From Kocuria sp. cx-455 (GTDB lineage Bacteria > Actinomycetota > Actinomycetes > Actinomycetales > Micrococcaceae): DNA of 64,000 nt. Each line of letters begins with the position of its first letter. Position 1 is the first letter of the stretch. The notes under the pieces are model-generated. The model worked only from the letters and a program-made list of their open reading frames with translations, ran no database searches and had not been told where the DNA came from. Made by a program: the position numbers and the translations under genes. Below, piece by piece: positions 1 through 8,930 of the stretch. The stretch covers positions 1 to 64,000 of the forward strand of contig NZ_JACXBS010000008.1 in NCBI RefSeq assembly GCF_014698015.1, given 5' to 3'.

Positions 1-221
1 TCAAAAAAAACAGACAGAAACCACAACCAACACAACAGCCAGTCGCGGGATCCCAGCTGACACCCAACACCCCAAGGAAAACGGGAAAACACCCCAGAGC
101 ATCAGGCCATCAACCAAAAACAAAAAACATTTGGTATCAACAAACTAGGCACACTATTGAGTTGACAAACAACAAACCACTCTTCGGATCCTTGCGGGCC
201 CGAAGCCAGTTGCGATCTGCG
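1..221 (-). other. 5' leader of an rRNA operon; 16S gene lies off the left edge
   Basis: Read on the minus strand this A/T-skewed stretch looks like the untranslated leader that precedes 16S rRNA in Micrococcaceae. It contains a boxA-like antitermination element at 148-172 (minus strand core TTTGTCAACTCAATAGTG). Directly upstream is a boxB-like hairpin, CTTCGG at 182-187 pairing with CCGAAG at 200-205. The first bases of the window, TTTTTTTTGA on the minus strand, resemble the usual run-in to the mature 16S 5' end. No credible coding frame exists here. The assignment rests on recognising the leader pattern and on the promoter pair just upstream; the 16S gene itself is not visible. Confidence 0.62.
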
Positions 222-251
222 AGCTTAGGTGAGATCTGAACGGCGGGTCAA
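222..251 (-). promoter_or_regulatory. Probable rRNA operon promoter, proximal
   Basis: On the minus strand a TTGACC -35 element (246-251) is followed after 18 bases by TAAGCT (222-227), which fits the actinobacterial TANNNT -10 pattern. It lies just upstream of the boxB/boxA leader elements and points toward the 16S gene expected off the left edge. Confidence 0.5.
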
Positions 252-313
252 ATCCAGGTGAACCGTAGGTTCTTGCTGGAAACTTGCCTGCGATCTCTTG
301 CTCGCGGAGATTC

Positions 314-341
314 ATCCTAGCAGATCCGCGGCGTCTTGCAA
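314..341 (-). promoter_or_regulatory. Possible rRNA operon promoter, distal
   Basis: On the minus strand TTGCAA (336-341) and TAGGAT (314-319) are 16 bases apart, about 90 bases upstream of the proximal promoter. Tandem promoters are common for rRNA operons. The -35 element is imperfect, so this is less certain than the proximal one. Confidence 0.35.
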
Positions 342-436
342 CACCGTGAAGCCGTGAAGATTGGATCCACTGTCGCCCGGTTCGTTCCTTCTCAGAAGGA
401 CTTCGCCGCGGCGACTCGGTAGACATTACACACTTG

Positions 437-459
437 CCGCGGGAACGACAAACCCGCGG
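437..459 (-). terminator. Stem-loop after the mak-glgB operon
   Basis: A perfect 7-bp stem (CCGCGGG at 437-443, CCCGCGG at 453-459) with a 9-base loop lies about 40 bases beyond the mak-glgB stop and before the rRNA promoters. There is no T-run. It could limit read-through from the glycogen genes into the rRNA operon. Confidence 0.4.
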
Positions 460-501
460 AACGAACCTCTCGGTCCGCGCCGCGGGTCGCGGGTCTAAGC
501 C

Positions 502-3500
502 CTACTTGTCGTTGTTCTGCGAATGCGATGCCGGCTTCAGGTACAGCACCGCAAGCGGGGGAACGGTCATCTCCGCTGAAGCAGGTTTGGCGTTGAAGGC
601 GCCCTCCGTGGCTACGACCTTCCCCAGGTTGCCCACCCCGGATCCTCCGAAAAGTTCCGAGTCCGTGTTCAGTACCTCATGCCATTCACCGGCCCACGGC
701 AGTCCCACGCGGAAGTTCTCATGCGGGTTACCGGCAAAGTTGGCAATGCACACGAGCGGATTTCCCTGATCGTCCCAGCGGGTGAATGACAGGGTGTTGC
801 GACCGGCGTCGTTCGCGTCGATCCATTCGAAGCCCGACGGGTCGTTGTCGCGAACATAGAGCGCGGGGGTGCTGCGGTAGATCTCGTTGAGGTTCTTCAC
901 GAGCTCTTGCACTCCATGGTGGGGAGGGGTCTCGGAGAGCCACCAATCCAGTCCGTGTTCCTGCGACCATTCGGATTCCTGGGCGTACTCGGTTCCCATG
1001 AAGATCAGCTGCTTGCCCGGGTGTGCCCACATGTAGGCGAGGTAGGCACGCACGTTCGCCAGCTGCTGCCACCGGTCCCCCGGCATCTTGCGCAACAAGG
1101 ATCCCTTGCCGTACACGACTTCGTCATGGGAAATGGGCAGGATGAAGTTCTCGGAGTAGGCATAGACCATGGAGAACGTTGCCTTGTTGTGGTGGTAATG
1201 ACGGTTGAACGGGTCCTCCGCCATGTACTCCAGACTGTCGTGCATCCAGCCCATGTTCCACTTGATGCCGAATCCGAGACCACCCGCTTCGGTGGGTTTG
1301 GTGACACCCGGGAACGACGTGGATTCTTCCGCAATCATGACAATGCCGGGATTGCGCCGGTAGGCCGTGGCATTGGACTCCTGCAGGAAACCAATGGCTT
1401 CCAGATTCTCGCGGCCGCCGTACTTGTTGGGTTCCCACTCGCCATCGTTACGCGAGTAGTCCAGGTACAGCATGGAAGCCACGGCGTCCACCCGCAGACC
1501 GTCGATGTGGTACTCCTCGAGCCAGTAGTTGGCATTGGCGACCAAGAAGTTGCGCACCTCGGATCGGCCGTAGTCGAAGATCAAGGTGCCCCAGTCCTTG
1601 TGCTCACCGCGACGGGGATCCGAGTGCTCGTACAGCGGTTCGCCGTCGAATTTCGCGAGCGCCCACTCGTCCTTGGGGAAGTGTCCCGGCACCCAGTCGA
1701 CGAGCACACCGATACCGGCCTGGTGCAACTGGTCAACCAGGTAACGGAACTCGTCGGGGGAACCGAACCGAGAGGACGGTGCGTAGTAGGAGGTGACCTG
1801 GTAACCCCAGGAACCACCGAAGGGGTGTTCGGCCACCGGCATGAACTCCACGTGGGTGAACCCCTGCCATGTCAGGTATTCGACCAACTCGCGTGCGAGA
1901 TCCACGTAATCCAAGCCCTTGCGCCACGAACCGATGTGAAGTTCGTACACGCTCATGGGCGCATTGTGGGGATCCGTCCGGGCTCGCTTGGCCATCCAGT
2001 CGGAGTCCTGGAATTCGTAGGTGGACTCGAAGACCCGGGATGCCGTGGAGGGCGGCACCTCCGTTGCGAACGCCATGGGGTCGGCCTTGTCGCGCCAGCC
2101 GCCGTCACGGCCCTGGACACGGAACTTGTAGGTGTCCCCGGAGCCCATTCCCGGGATGAACAACTCCCAGATGCCGGTGGAGCCCAGTGAGCGCATCGCG
2201 TGCTCGGAACCGTCCCAGCCGTTGAAGTCACCGATGACACGCACGGCGCGAGCATTGGGAGCCCACACCGCAAAGCTCACACCCTGGATCTCGCCCATGG
2301 CCGAGGGGTACCGGTGGACGTGCGCACCCAGCGCGGTCCAGAGCGTCTCATGACGCCCCTCACCCATCAGGTGCAGGTCCAACTCCCCGAGGGTGGGTGC
2401 AAAGCGGTACGGATCATCCAGAAGTTGCGGTTCCTGCCCGCTGTAGGTCACCTCGAGACGATAATCCGGGATGCGACCCTTCTCATGACAGTCAACGACA
2501 CCCGAGAAGATACCGCCCCACTCGTGCTCGAGCGGGTGCAAACCGTCCATGGTGCGCACCGACACTTCGCTCGCGAATCGGCGCAACGTACGAATAGTGA
2601 CTGTGTCGTCACCGTTCGGGTGAGCGCCCAATACCGAGTGGGGATCGTGATATCGGCCCTCTGCCACGGCCGCCAACACTTCTTGGGACACGGGCTTGGG
2701 CTTACTCCCCCGGGATTGGTCGACTTCTTGATCCGTGTTCTGCGACATCTCCGCGGGCACGGGGCGCTGCTTTCCCGTGGGTTCCGGATCCGTCGAGGTG
2801 TCCGGAGTGTGTCGGGGATCCTGCTCTCGCTCGGTACTCACTACTTCCTCAGTTCTGAAGGTGTCGTCGGAGTTCTGATCATCGTCCGTCGTGGCTGTCA
2901 CGCTACGGGAGCTTGCCGCGCGTAGCGAATGGATGACGGCATTGGCCGGTACATCGACCCAGTCGGGACGGTTGCGCTGCTCATAGACCACTTCGTACAG
3001 CGCCTTGTCCAGCCACAACGCTTGGAACAGCACCGATTCCGTGTCGAGGCTCCGGCCGCTGACCTCGCGGTAACCGTCGAGAAAGGCCGACGACACCGCC
3101 CGCGTCCAGTCCTGCGTGTCATCGGGCCGATCACGACCGGCCATGGCGCCGGCGTAATCCAAGGAACGCAGCATGCCCACGACATCGCGGAGCGCAACGT
3201 CCGGGCGTACTCGCTCCTTGATGGGGCGCAACGGTTCACCCTCGAAATCGAGGACCTTGAATCCGTTGTCCCGGTTGTAGAGCACCTGACCCAGGTGATA
3301 GTCCCCGTGAATACGTTGCAGCGGGGGCAGCTCACGCAGGTCTTCGAGTTCGTCCATGAGTGATTCGAGGACGTGTTCGAAGTCGCTGAACCGGTCACCG
3401 CACGCCTTCCAGGCCCAGCGCAACCGCCCCGAAATATCCTTCAGGAATGCATTGCGGGCGTCGTGGTCGGCGGTGACCGGAGGAAAGGCAGCAACCAGGT

Positions 3501-4572
3501 CCGCGTGCACATGCGCCGTGGTGGCCCCCAGTTCCCGGGCCCGGTCCGTGAAGTCCGTGCCATTCGTGGCGCTGTCGACCGCCATGGCCCATGCGTCCTG
3601 CGCGTGGTCCACAAAATGTGCTGCCACGGCGAGCTGACCCGCGGTGGTCACGAGTCCTTGGCGCCACTGGGCATCGATCCACCCGGCCGTGGCCGGCACG
3701 GCCGAGGATCCCTGCGAGGTGAGCTCCACGCCGACCTCCACATCCGGGTTGCGCCCCTCCCCCACGACACGGAAGAACTTCACGATGACCGCGTCACCCC
3801 GCAGTGCGGTATCCGACGATGTCTCGTGGGCGGGTAGGGTCAGGATCACCGACGTGTTCGACTGCTCCGAGGAAATCACCCGCACCTGCTCGGGGCCGGA
3901 GATCCTGTACTGCGTATTGAGCGCGCCCGTGTACTTACCGTGGATGCCCATACCGTGGCGCAGCACACCACCGACACCGAGTTGGGTGTCCATGATGCGC
4001 AGCACGGCGTCCAGGAATGCGGGGTCGCCCACGGCGTCGTACAGATAAGACCTGCTGGCGTGGTCTTCGCCCACTTCGGCATTCGTGCGGGCGCTGGGCT
4101 CGTGGTTCGACGGCTGCGCGTCCGGCCCGGCAAGCGTCGGCTCGTCGGTGGGTGAAGTGGCCTGCTCCCCGGTGGCTCCCGAGCGGCGTCGTTCCCAGAA
4201 TGACCCCGCCTGCCGAGCCGCACGCCTCAGGAAGGAGGTCGAGGCATCCACGCCCGCCACGATCTGCTCGGGCAGAGCGCGATTGGGGCCGCTGCCCTGA
4301 TAGGAGCCGATCAGGTACCGCTCGAACTCGGACAGCGCCTCGGCGGTACGCACCACCGGAACGTTCAGCAGCTCGCTGCGATCACCCACGGTGGCCCGAA
4401 CCAGGTACACCACACGATCTCGCACGACCGAACCCGGGTCCTCTTGGTCAAGGTCCAGCGCCACACGGCCCGCGACATCAAGCTTGATGTCCTGAGCCGC
4501 GGCGGTGAACGGGAACCAACGTTGCCGCGGCAGCCAGTCACGCAACCGGTCCAGAACTTGTTGATCCGTCAT
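502..4572 (-). CDS. glgB: Fused maltokinase / 1,4-alpha-glucan branching enzyme
   Basis: One 1356-residue frame joins two enzymes of the GlgE pathway. Residues ~1-550 are a maltokinase (Mak/Pep2, maltose + ATP to maltose 1-phosphate) with the aminoglycoside-kinase-like catalytic loop HGDYHLGQ (Asp424) followed by DFEGEP. A low-complexity insert lies near residues 130-165. Residues ~555-627 are a Glu/Asp/Pro-rich linker. From ~628 to the end (about 729 residues, the length of a complete stand-alone GlgB) is a GH13 branching enzyme: CBM48-type N-domain, then [15 protein letters not shown] (nucleophile Asp1029), MIAEES (acid/base Glu) and ISHDEV. The gene is last in glgE-treS-mak/glgB, starting 50 bases after treS. 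The frame is open throughout and both catalytic sets look intact, so this reads as a true fusion that would channel TreS maltose to GlgE and then to branching. Confidence 0.95.
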   Translation of the reverse strand: MTDQQVLDRLRDWLPRQRWFPFTAAAQDIKLDVAGRVALDLDQEDPGSVVRDRVVYLVRATVGDRSELLNVPVVRTAEALSEFERYLIGSYQGSGPNRALPEQIVAGVDASTSFLRRAARQAGSFWERRRSGATGEQATSPTDEPTLAGPDAQPSNHEPSARTNAEVGEDHASRSYLYDAVGDPAFLDAVLRIMDTQLGVGGVLRHGMGIHGKYTGALNTQYRISGPEQVRVISSEQSNTSVILTLPAHETSSDTALRGDAVIVKFFRVVGEGRNPDVEVGVELTSQGSSAVPATAGWIDAQWRQGLVTTAGQLAVAAHFVDHAQDAWAMAVDSATNGTDFTDRARELGATTAHVHADLVAAFPPVTADHDARNAFLKDISGRLRWAWKACGDRFSDFEHVLESLMDELEDLRELPPLQRIHGDYHLGQVLYNRDNGFKVLDFEGEPLRPIKERVRPDVALRDVVGMLRSLDYAGAMAGRDRPDDTQDWTRAVSSAFLDGYREVSGRSLDTESVLFQALWLDKALYEVVYEQRNRPDWVDVPANAVIHSLRAASSRSVTATTDDDQNSDDTFRTEEVVSTEREQDPRHTPDTSTDPEPTGKQRPVPAEMSQNTDQEVDQSRGSKPKPVSQEVLAAVAEGRYHDPHSVLGAHPNGDDTVTIRTLRRFASEVSVRTMDGLHPLEHEWGGIFSGVVDCHEKGRIPDYRLEVTYSGQEPQLLDDPYRFAPTLGELDLHLMGEGRHETLWTALGAHVHRYPSAMGEIQGVSFAVWAPNARAVRVIGDFNGWDGSEHAMRSLGSTGIWELFIPGMGSGDTYKFRVQGRDGGWRDKADPMAFATEVPPSTASRVFESTYEFQDSDWMAKRARTDPHNAPMSVYELHIGSWRKGLDYVDLARELVEYLTWQGFTHVEFMPVAEHPFGGSWGYQVTSYYAPSSRFGSPDEFRYLVDQLHQAGIGVLVDWVPGHFPKDEWALAKFDGEPLYEHSDPRRGEHKDWGTLIFDYGRSEVRNFLVANANYWLEEYHIDGLRVDAVASMLYLDYSRNDGEWEPNKYGGRENLEAIGFLQESNATAYRRNPGIVMIAEESTSFPGVTKPTEAGGLGFGIKWNMGWMHDSLEYMAEDPFNRHYHHNKATFSMVYAYSENFILPISHDEVVYGKGSLLRKMPGDRWQQLANVRAYLAYMWAHPGKQLIFMGTEYAQESEWSQEHGLDWWLSETPPHHGVQELVKNLNEIYRSTPALYVRDNDPSGFEWIDANDAGRNTLSFTRWDDQGNPLVCIANFAGNPHENFRVGLPWAGEWHEVLNTDSELFGGSGVGNLGKVVATEGAFNAKPASAEMTVPPLAVLYLKPASHSQNNDK

Positions 4573-4622
4573 TGTGTGTTCCCCGCTTTCCTCGAATACG
4601 TCCTCGTGCCGTGCCCCACCGG

Positions 4623-6392
4623 TCAGTCGTTACGCGCGGGCTTGATGATTGGCATCGCAATGGTCTCCGGGTGGGACCCGTCGGCCGAGGACGCGCTACG
4701 CAACCGCAACCAGAAGAAGTCCTGCGACCCCAGGGTGATCCGGTATCGACCGGACTCGTCGAACTCGCCAAAAGGCTCCCCGCCGAACAGTTCGCGGGTA
4801 CCGCGACCGGCGTACTCCGGCACGGTCAGTGAGCAACTGGCGGGCACGTGAGACAGGTTGAAAATGCACAGCACGGTTTCGCCGTGCTCGTCATCCGCAT
4901 CGCGGGGATCCAGGCGACGCAGGAACGCGAGCACCGACTCGTGATCGGTGTCCACGTTGACGTAGTCGCCCATCCCGAACGCCGGGTGCGCCTTGCGCAC
5001 CATGAGCATCTGGCGGATCCAATGCAACAGCGACGAGGACGACGCGAGCTGGGTCTCCACGTTGGTCTGTGTGTAGTTGTACACCAGTGACTGGATCACC
5101 GGAAGGTACAGCTTGCCCGGATCCGCGGTGGAGAACCCTGCGTTACGATCCGGGGTCCATTGCATGGGTGTGCGCGAGGCATCACGGTCGTCCAACCAGA
5201 TGTTGTCGCCCATGCCGATCTCGTCACCGTAGTAGAGGAACGGCGAGCCCGGTAGCGACAACAGCAACGCGTGGGCGAGCTCGAGCTCGGCCCGCGAATT
5301 ATCGAGCAATGGCGCCAGGCGGCGTCGGATACCGATGTTGGCTCGCATGCGGGAATCCGGGGCGTACCAGCCCAGCATGGCCTGGCGTTCCTCGCTGGTC
5401 ACCATTTCCAAGGTCAACTCATCGTGGTTGCGCAAGAACGTGCCCCACTGGGTGTTCGCGGGAATCTGAGGTGTGTTCTTCATGGTGGAGACGATGGGCT
5501 CGGCCTTCTGGTCACGCAGCGCGTAGTAAATGCGAGGCATGATCGGGAAGTGGAAGCACATGTGGCACTCGGGTGAGGTCTCCGTTCCGAAGTACTCCAC
5601 GACCTCGTGCGGCATTTGATTGGCTTCTGCAATGATTACGCGCCCCGGGTAGAGCTCGTCCACCATGGTGCGCAGATTGACCAGGAAATCGTGGGTGCCC
5701 GGCAGGTTCTCGCAGTTGGTGCCGTCCTCCTCGATCAGGTACGGGATGGCATCCGCGCGGAAGCCGTCAATGCCCATGTCCAACCAGAACTTGACCACGT
5801 CGAACACGGCCTGGACGACCTTGGGGTTCTCGAAGTTGAGGTCCGGTTGGTGGGAGAAGAAACGGTGCCAGAAGAACTGACGCCGCACGGGATCGAAGGT
5901 CCAGTTGGACTCCTCCGTGTCCACGAAGATGATCCGCGCGTCCTGATACTTCTCATCCGTGTCGGACCACACGTAGAAATCGCCGAAGGGCCCGTCCGGA
6001 TCCTCGCGGGAGGCCTGGAACCACGGGTGCTGATCCGAGGTGTGGTTCAACGGCAAGTCGGTGATCACGCGCAGTCCGCGGGCGTGCGCCTCGGCTACGA
6101 GCCGCTTGAAATCGCTGACCGTGCCGAACTCATCCAACACCGAGTAGTAGTCGGAGATGTCGTAGCCGCCGTCGCGCAGCGGGGACTCGTAGAACGGTGG
6201 AATCCACAGGCAGTCGATGCCCAACCACTGCAGGTAATCCAACTTGTCGATGAGCCCAGAGAAATCACCGGAGCCATCGCCATTGGCATCCGAGAACGCC
6301 CGCACCAGAACTTCGTAGAAAACGGCTTTGCGGAACCAGTCCGGATCGTGAGAAATACCCGGCGCGTTGAGGTGGAAGGGTGTGCTGGTCAT
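4623..6392 (-). CDS. treS: Trehalose synthase (maltose alpha-D-glucosyltransferase)
   Basis: This 589-residue GH13 enzyme interconverts trehalose and maltose and supplies maltose to the maltokinase encoded next. Diagnostic blocks are the N-terminal [39 protein letters not shown] with nucleophile Asp214, IIAEANQ with acid/base Glu256, and FLRNHDEL. The length is typical for stand-alone TreS without a fused kinase, which fits the kinase being fused to GlgB instead. The gene lies 75 bases after glgE and 50 bases before mak-glgB on the same strand, so co-transcription is likely. No clear Shine-Dalgarno sequence precedes the ATG. Confidence 0.96.
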   Translation of the reverse strand: MTSTPFHLNAPGISHDPDWFRKAVFYEVLVRAFSDANGDGSGDFSGLIDKLDYLQWLGIDCLWIPPFYESPLRDGGYDISDYYSVLDEFGTVSDFKRLVAEAHARGLRVITDLPLNHTSDQHPWFQASREDPDGPFGDFYVWSDTDEKYQDARIIFVDTEESNWTFDPVRRQFFWHRFFSHQPDLNFENPKVVQAVFDVVKFWLDMGIDGFRADAIPYLIEEDGTNCENLPGTHDFLVNLRTMVDELYPGRVIIAEANQMPHEVVEYFGTETSPECHMCFHFPIMPRIYYALRDQKAEPIVSTMKNTPQIPANTQWGTFLRNHDELTLEMVTSEERQAMLGWYAPDSRMRANIGIRRRLAPLLDNSRAELELAHALLLSLPGSPFLYYGDEIGMGDNIWLDDRDASRTPMQWTPDRNAGFSTADPGKLYLPVIQSLVYNYTQTNVETQLASSSSLLHWIRQMLMVRKAHPAFGMGDYVNVDTDHESVLAFLRRLDPRDADDEHGETVLCIFNLSHVPASCSLTVPEYAGRGTRELFGGEPFGEFDESGRYRITLGSQDFFWLRLRSASSADGSHPETIAMPIIKPARND

Positions 6393-6467
6393 GGTTGGTT
6401 GCTGTGGCCTCTCAAAGGTGACGTGGAAATACTCGTGACACGAGGTTGACTCGCGCCACCGCGGGGA

Positions 6468-8810
6468 TCACTTCACGTTGCGTCGAATGTTCAGGATGTG
6501 CGCCGGCTCGATGTAGGGATCCAGGCGGACGTAGTTGTGGGTCCCCCACTTCCAGCTGGCACCGGAGATCAGATCATCCACCCAGAACGAACCGTCCTCG
6601 TTGAAGTCATGGTCGCCCAGATCGAGAGAATCCAGGTCCAGCCATACCGTGGCCTCACGCGTGGCATGCGTGTCGGTATTGATGACGACGATTACAGTGT
6701 CCTTCACCTCGTGGCCATCGCGTTCCACGGTTTTGGTCTTGGAGTACGCCACGATCGCGGAATCGGTCGTGGACTGCACGGTGAGGTTTTGCAGGTCACC
6801 CAGTGCCGGGTGGTCCCTGCGGATTTCATTGAGCCGAGTGATGTACGGGGCCAGTGACTCGCCCCGATCAACCGCGCCCTGGAAATCGCGGGGGCGCAGC
6901 TCGAACTTCTCGTTGTCCATGTACTCTTCCGCGCCCGGGCGAGCCACGTGCTCGAACAGTTCGTACCCCGCGTACACGCCCCACAACGGCGAGGCGGTCG
7001 AGGCAAGCGCCGCGCGTACCTTGAAGGCCGCCGGGCCACCGAACTGCAGGTACTCGGTGAGGATGTCCGGGGTGTTGACGAAGAAGTTCGGCCGGTAGGC
7101 GGATGAGGTTTCGTGGGAGACCTCTTCCAGGTACTCCTCGATCTCTTCCTTGGTGTTCCGCCAGGTGAAATACGAGTAGGACTGCTGGAACCCGGCCTTG
7201 GCCAAGCCCTGCATCATGGCCGGGCGGGTGAAGGCCTCCGCGAGGAACACGGTGTTCGGGTGTTCTTCGCGCACGCGGGCAATGAGCCACTCCCAGAACC
7301 ACAAGGGTTTGGTGTGCGGGTTGTCCACGCGGAAGATGTCCACACCGTGGCTGATCCACAGCTCGACCACGCGCAGCACCTCGCGGGCAAGACCCTGGGG
7401 GTCGTTGTCGAAGTTGAGCGGGTAGATGTCCTGGTACTTCTTGGGCGGGTTCTCCGCGTAGGCGATGCTGCCGTCAGCCCGAGTGGTGAACCATTGCGGG
7501 TGTTCCGCAACCCATGGGTGGTCGGGGGACGCCTGCAGCGCGAGGTCCAGTGCCACTTCCATGCCCAGCTCATGGGCATGGGCCACGAACTTGTCGAAGT
7601 CTTCGAAGGTGCCCAGGTCAGGGTGAATGGTGTCGTGACCGCCCTCGGCCGAGCCGATGGCCCACGGAGAACCAGGATCCTGCGGTCCGGCTTCAAGGGA
7701 GTTGTTGGGGCCCTTGCGGTGATTCCGTCCGATCGGGTGGATGGGCGGTAGGTAAGCCACGTCGAAGCCCATGGCCGCGGCCCGGTCCAGGGCCTCGACG
7801 GCAGTGGTGAAGTTGCCAGAGATCCACCGGCCCGCTTCCGCGTCCCAGGTGGCGCCTTCGGAGCGCGGGAAGAACTCGTACCACGCTCCGCGGCCCGCGG
7901 CCTCGCGTTCGACCTCGATCGGGAACCGCTGGGACGAGGTCAACAGGTCGCGCAACGGACGCTCGCTCACGTACGCCTTGATTTCGGCGGACGTGCCCGC
8001 AGCCAGCCGAGCCTCGACCGGCAGACCGGTATCCACCATGCGGGCCGCGGCGTCCTCGAAGGCCTGTGCCTCCGCTGCGGAACGCGAGGATTCCTTGGAG
8101 GCCGCTTCGAAGAGCAGCTGGCCCTCCTTGAACATGAGCTCAACGTCCTGGCCGACACCGATCTTGATCTCGGCGGCATGCAGCCACGTGTCGTACAGAT
8201 CCGACCAGCCCTCGACCGCAAAGCTCCAGTGGCCTTCCGCCAGCGGACGCAACACGGCGTGGAAGCGATCGGTACCGGGGGCGCCGGGGGTCATGGTGAC
8301 GCGCTGGACCTCGTGGCCCTGCGGGTCGTACAGTACGGCGCTCGCGCCCAGCGAGTCGTGGCCTTCGCGGAACACGGTGGCGGAAACTCGAATGTCTTCA
8401 CCGGGGATCGCGGTGGCGGGGAAACGGCCGCCCTCCACCACGGGGCTCACATCGGTGATGGGGATGCGTCCGTAGACCAGGTCCGCGGACGGGAACTCTG
8501 ATGAGTCCCCCGAGTCGGATTCGCTGCCCAATTCGGCGGTGCCGTGTTGCTCCGTGGGTTCACGATCCACCACGTCACCCTCTTCCAAGAGGTCGACTCG
8601 GGGCTGTTCCTCCGGCTGGTGACCGGAACCATCGGCAGCGGCGTGATCGCGCTGGAAGGACGGGGAAACATCGGGCACACCCGTACTGGGGGCCGGTGCG
8701 TTCAAGCGGCTTCCCACATCAGGCTGGGCGGACCCGGCCTGGGACGTAGGTTCCTGCGGGTCGTTGGTGCGTGCGTAATGGCCAGTGGGCTGAGGATTCT
8801 GCTGCGACAC
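6468..8810 (-). CDS. glgE: Alpha-1,4-glucan:maltose-1-phosphate maltosyltransferase
   Basis: GlgE adds maltosyl units from maltose 1-phosphate to linear alpha-1,4-glucan. The catalytic pair sits in FRVDNPHTKP and FLAEAFTRP, 29 residues apart, the same spacing as Asp394/Glu423 of the Streptomyces enzyme. The frame is open from an ATG at 8870 (800 residues). I prefer the GTG at 8810 (780 residues) because a TAACGT box lies exactly 7 bases upstream, the leaderless geometry also seen at glgP. Either way about 100-120 residues of Pro/Gln/Glu/Ser-rich low-complexity sequence precede the conserved start YGRIPITDV. First gene of the glgE-treS-mak/glgB operon, divergent from glgP. Confidence 0.95.
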   Translation of the reverse strand: MSQQNPQPTGHYARTNDPQEPTSQAGSAQPDVGSRLNAPAPSTGVPDVSPSFQRDHAAADGSGHQPEEQPRVDLLEEGDVVDREPTEQHGTAELGSESDSGDSSEFPSADLVYGRIPITDVSPVVEGGRFPATAIPGEDIRVSATVFREGHDSLGASAVLYDPQGHEVQRVTMTPGAPGTDRFHAVLRPLAEGHWSFAVEGWSDLYDTWLHAAEIKIGVGQDVELMFKEGQLLFEAASKESSRSAAEAQAFEDAAARMVDTGLPVEARLAAGTSAEIKAYVSERPLRDLLTSSQRFPIEVEREAAGRGAWYEFFPRSEGATWDAEAGRWISGNFTTAVEALDRAAAMGFDVAYLPPIHPIGRNHRKGPNNSLEAGPQDPGSPWAIGSAEGGHDTIHPDLGTFEDFDKFVAHAHELGMEVALDLALQASPDHPWVAEHPQWFTTRADGSIAYAENPPKKYQDIYPLNFDNDPQGLAREVLRVVELWISHGVDIFRVDNPHTKPLWFWEWLIARVREEHPNTVFLAEAFTRPAMMQGLAKAGFQQSYSYFTWRNTKEEIEEYLEEVSHETSSAYRPNFFVNTPDILTEYLQFGGPAAFKVRAALASTASPLWGVYAGYELFEHVARPGAEEYMDNEKFELRPRDFQGAVDRGESLAPYITRLNEIRRDHPALGDLQNLTVQSTTDSAIVAYSKTKTVERDGHEVKDTVIVVINTDTHATREATVWLDLDSLDLGDHDFNEDGSFWVDDLISGASWKWGTHNYVRLDPYIEPAHILNIRRNVK

Positions 8811-8817
8811 GGACCTA

Positions 8818-8823
8818 ACGTTA
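8818..8823 (-). promoter_or_regulatory. Candidate -10 element for a leaderless glgE transcript
   Basis: TAACGT on the minus strand lies exactly 7 bases before the GTG at 8810. It is also the core of the palindrome TAACGTTA. A convincing -35 element is not visible. Confidence 0.35.
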
Positions 8824-8917
8824 GCGATAAACCGCTCGAATCTTAAGGGCGGCCACTCATCTGGAGTCATGGGAGTGTCCCAATCGGTCTATCAAGTGGC
8901 GACGGCCCGCGTGCCGG

Positions 8918-8923
8918 TAGGCT
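8918..8923 (+). promoter_or_regulatory. Candidate -10 element for a leaderless glgP transcript
   Basis: TAGGCT (TANNNT pattern) ends 7 bases before the GTG start of glgP and no Shine-Dalgarno sequence is present. This is the usual arrangement for leaderless actinobacterial mRNAs. Confidence 0.4.
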
Positions 8924-8930
8924 CGCACGT

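Noticed and set aside
154-426. 90-residue minus-strand reading frame
   Set aside because: Basic, low-information composition, no ribosome binding site, and it overlaps the rRNA promoters and leader.
907-2190. 427-residue plus-strand frame inside mak-glgB
   Set aside because: Antisense to a conserved GH13 catalytic domain and without recognisable motifs.
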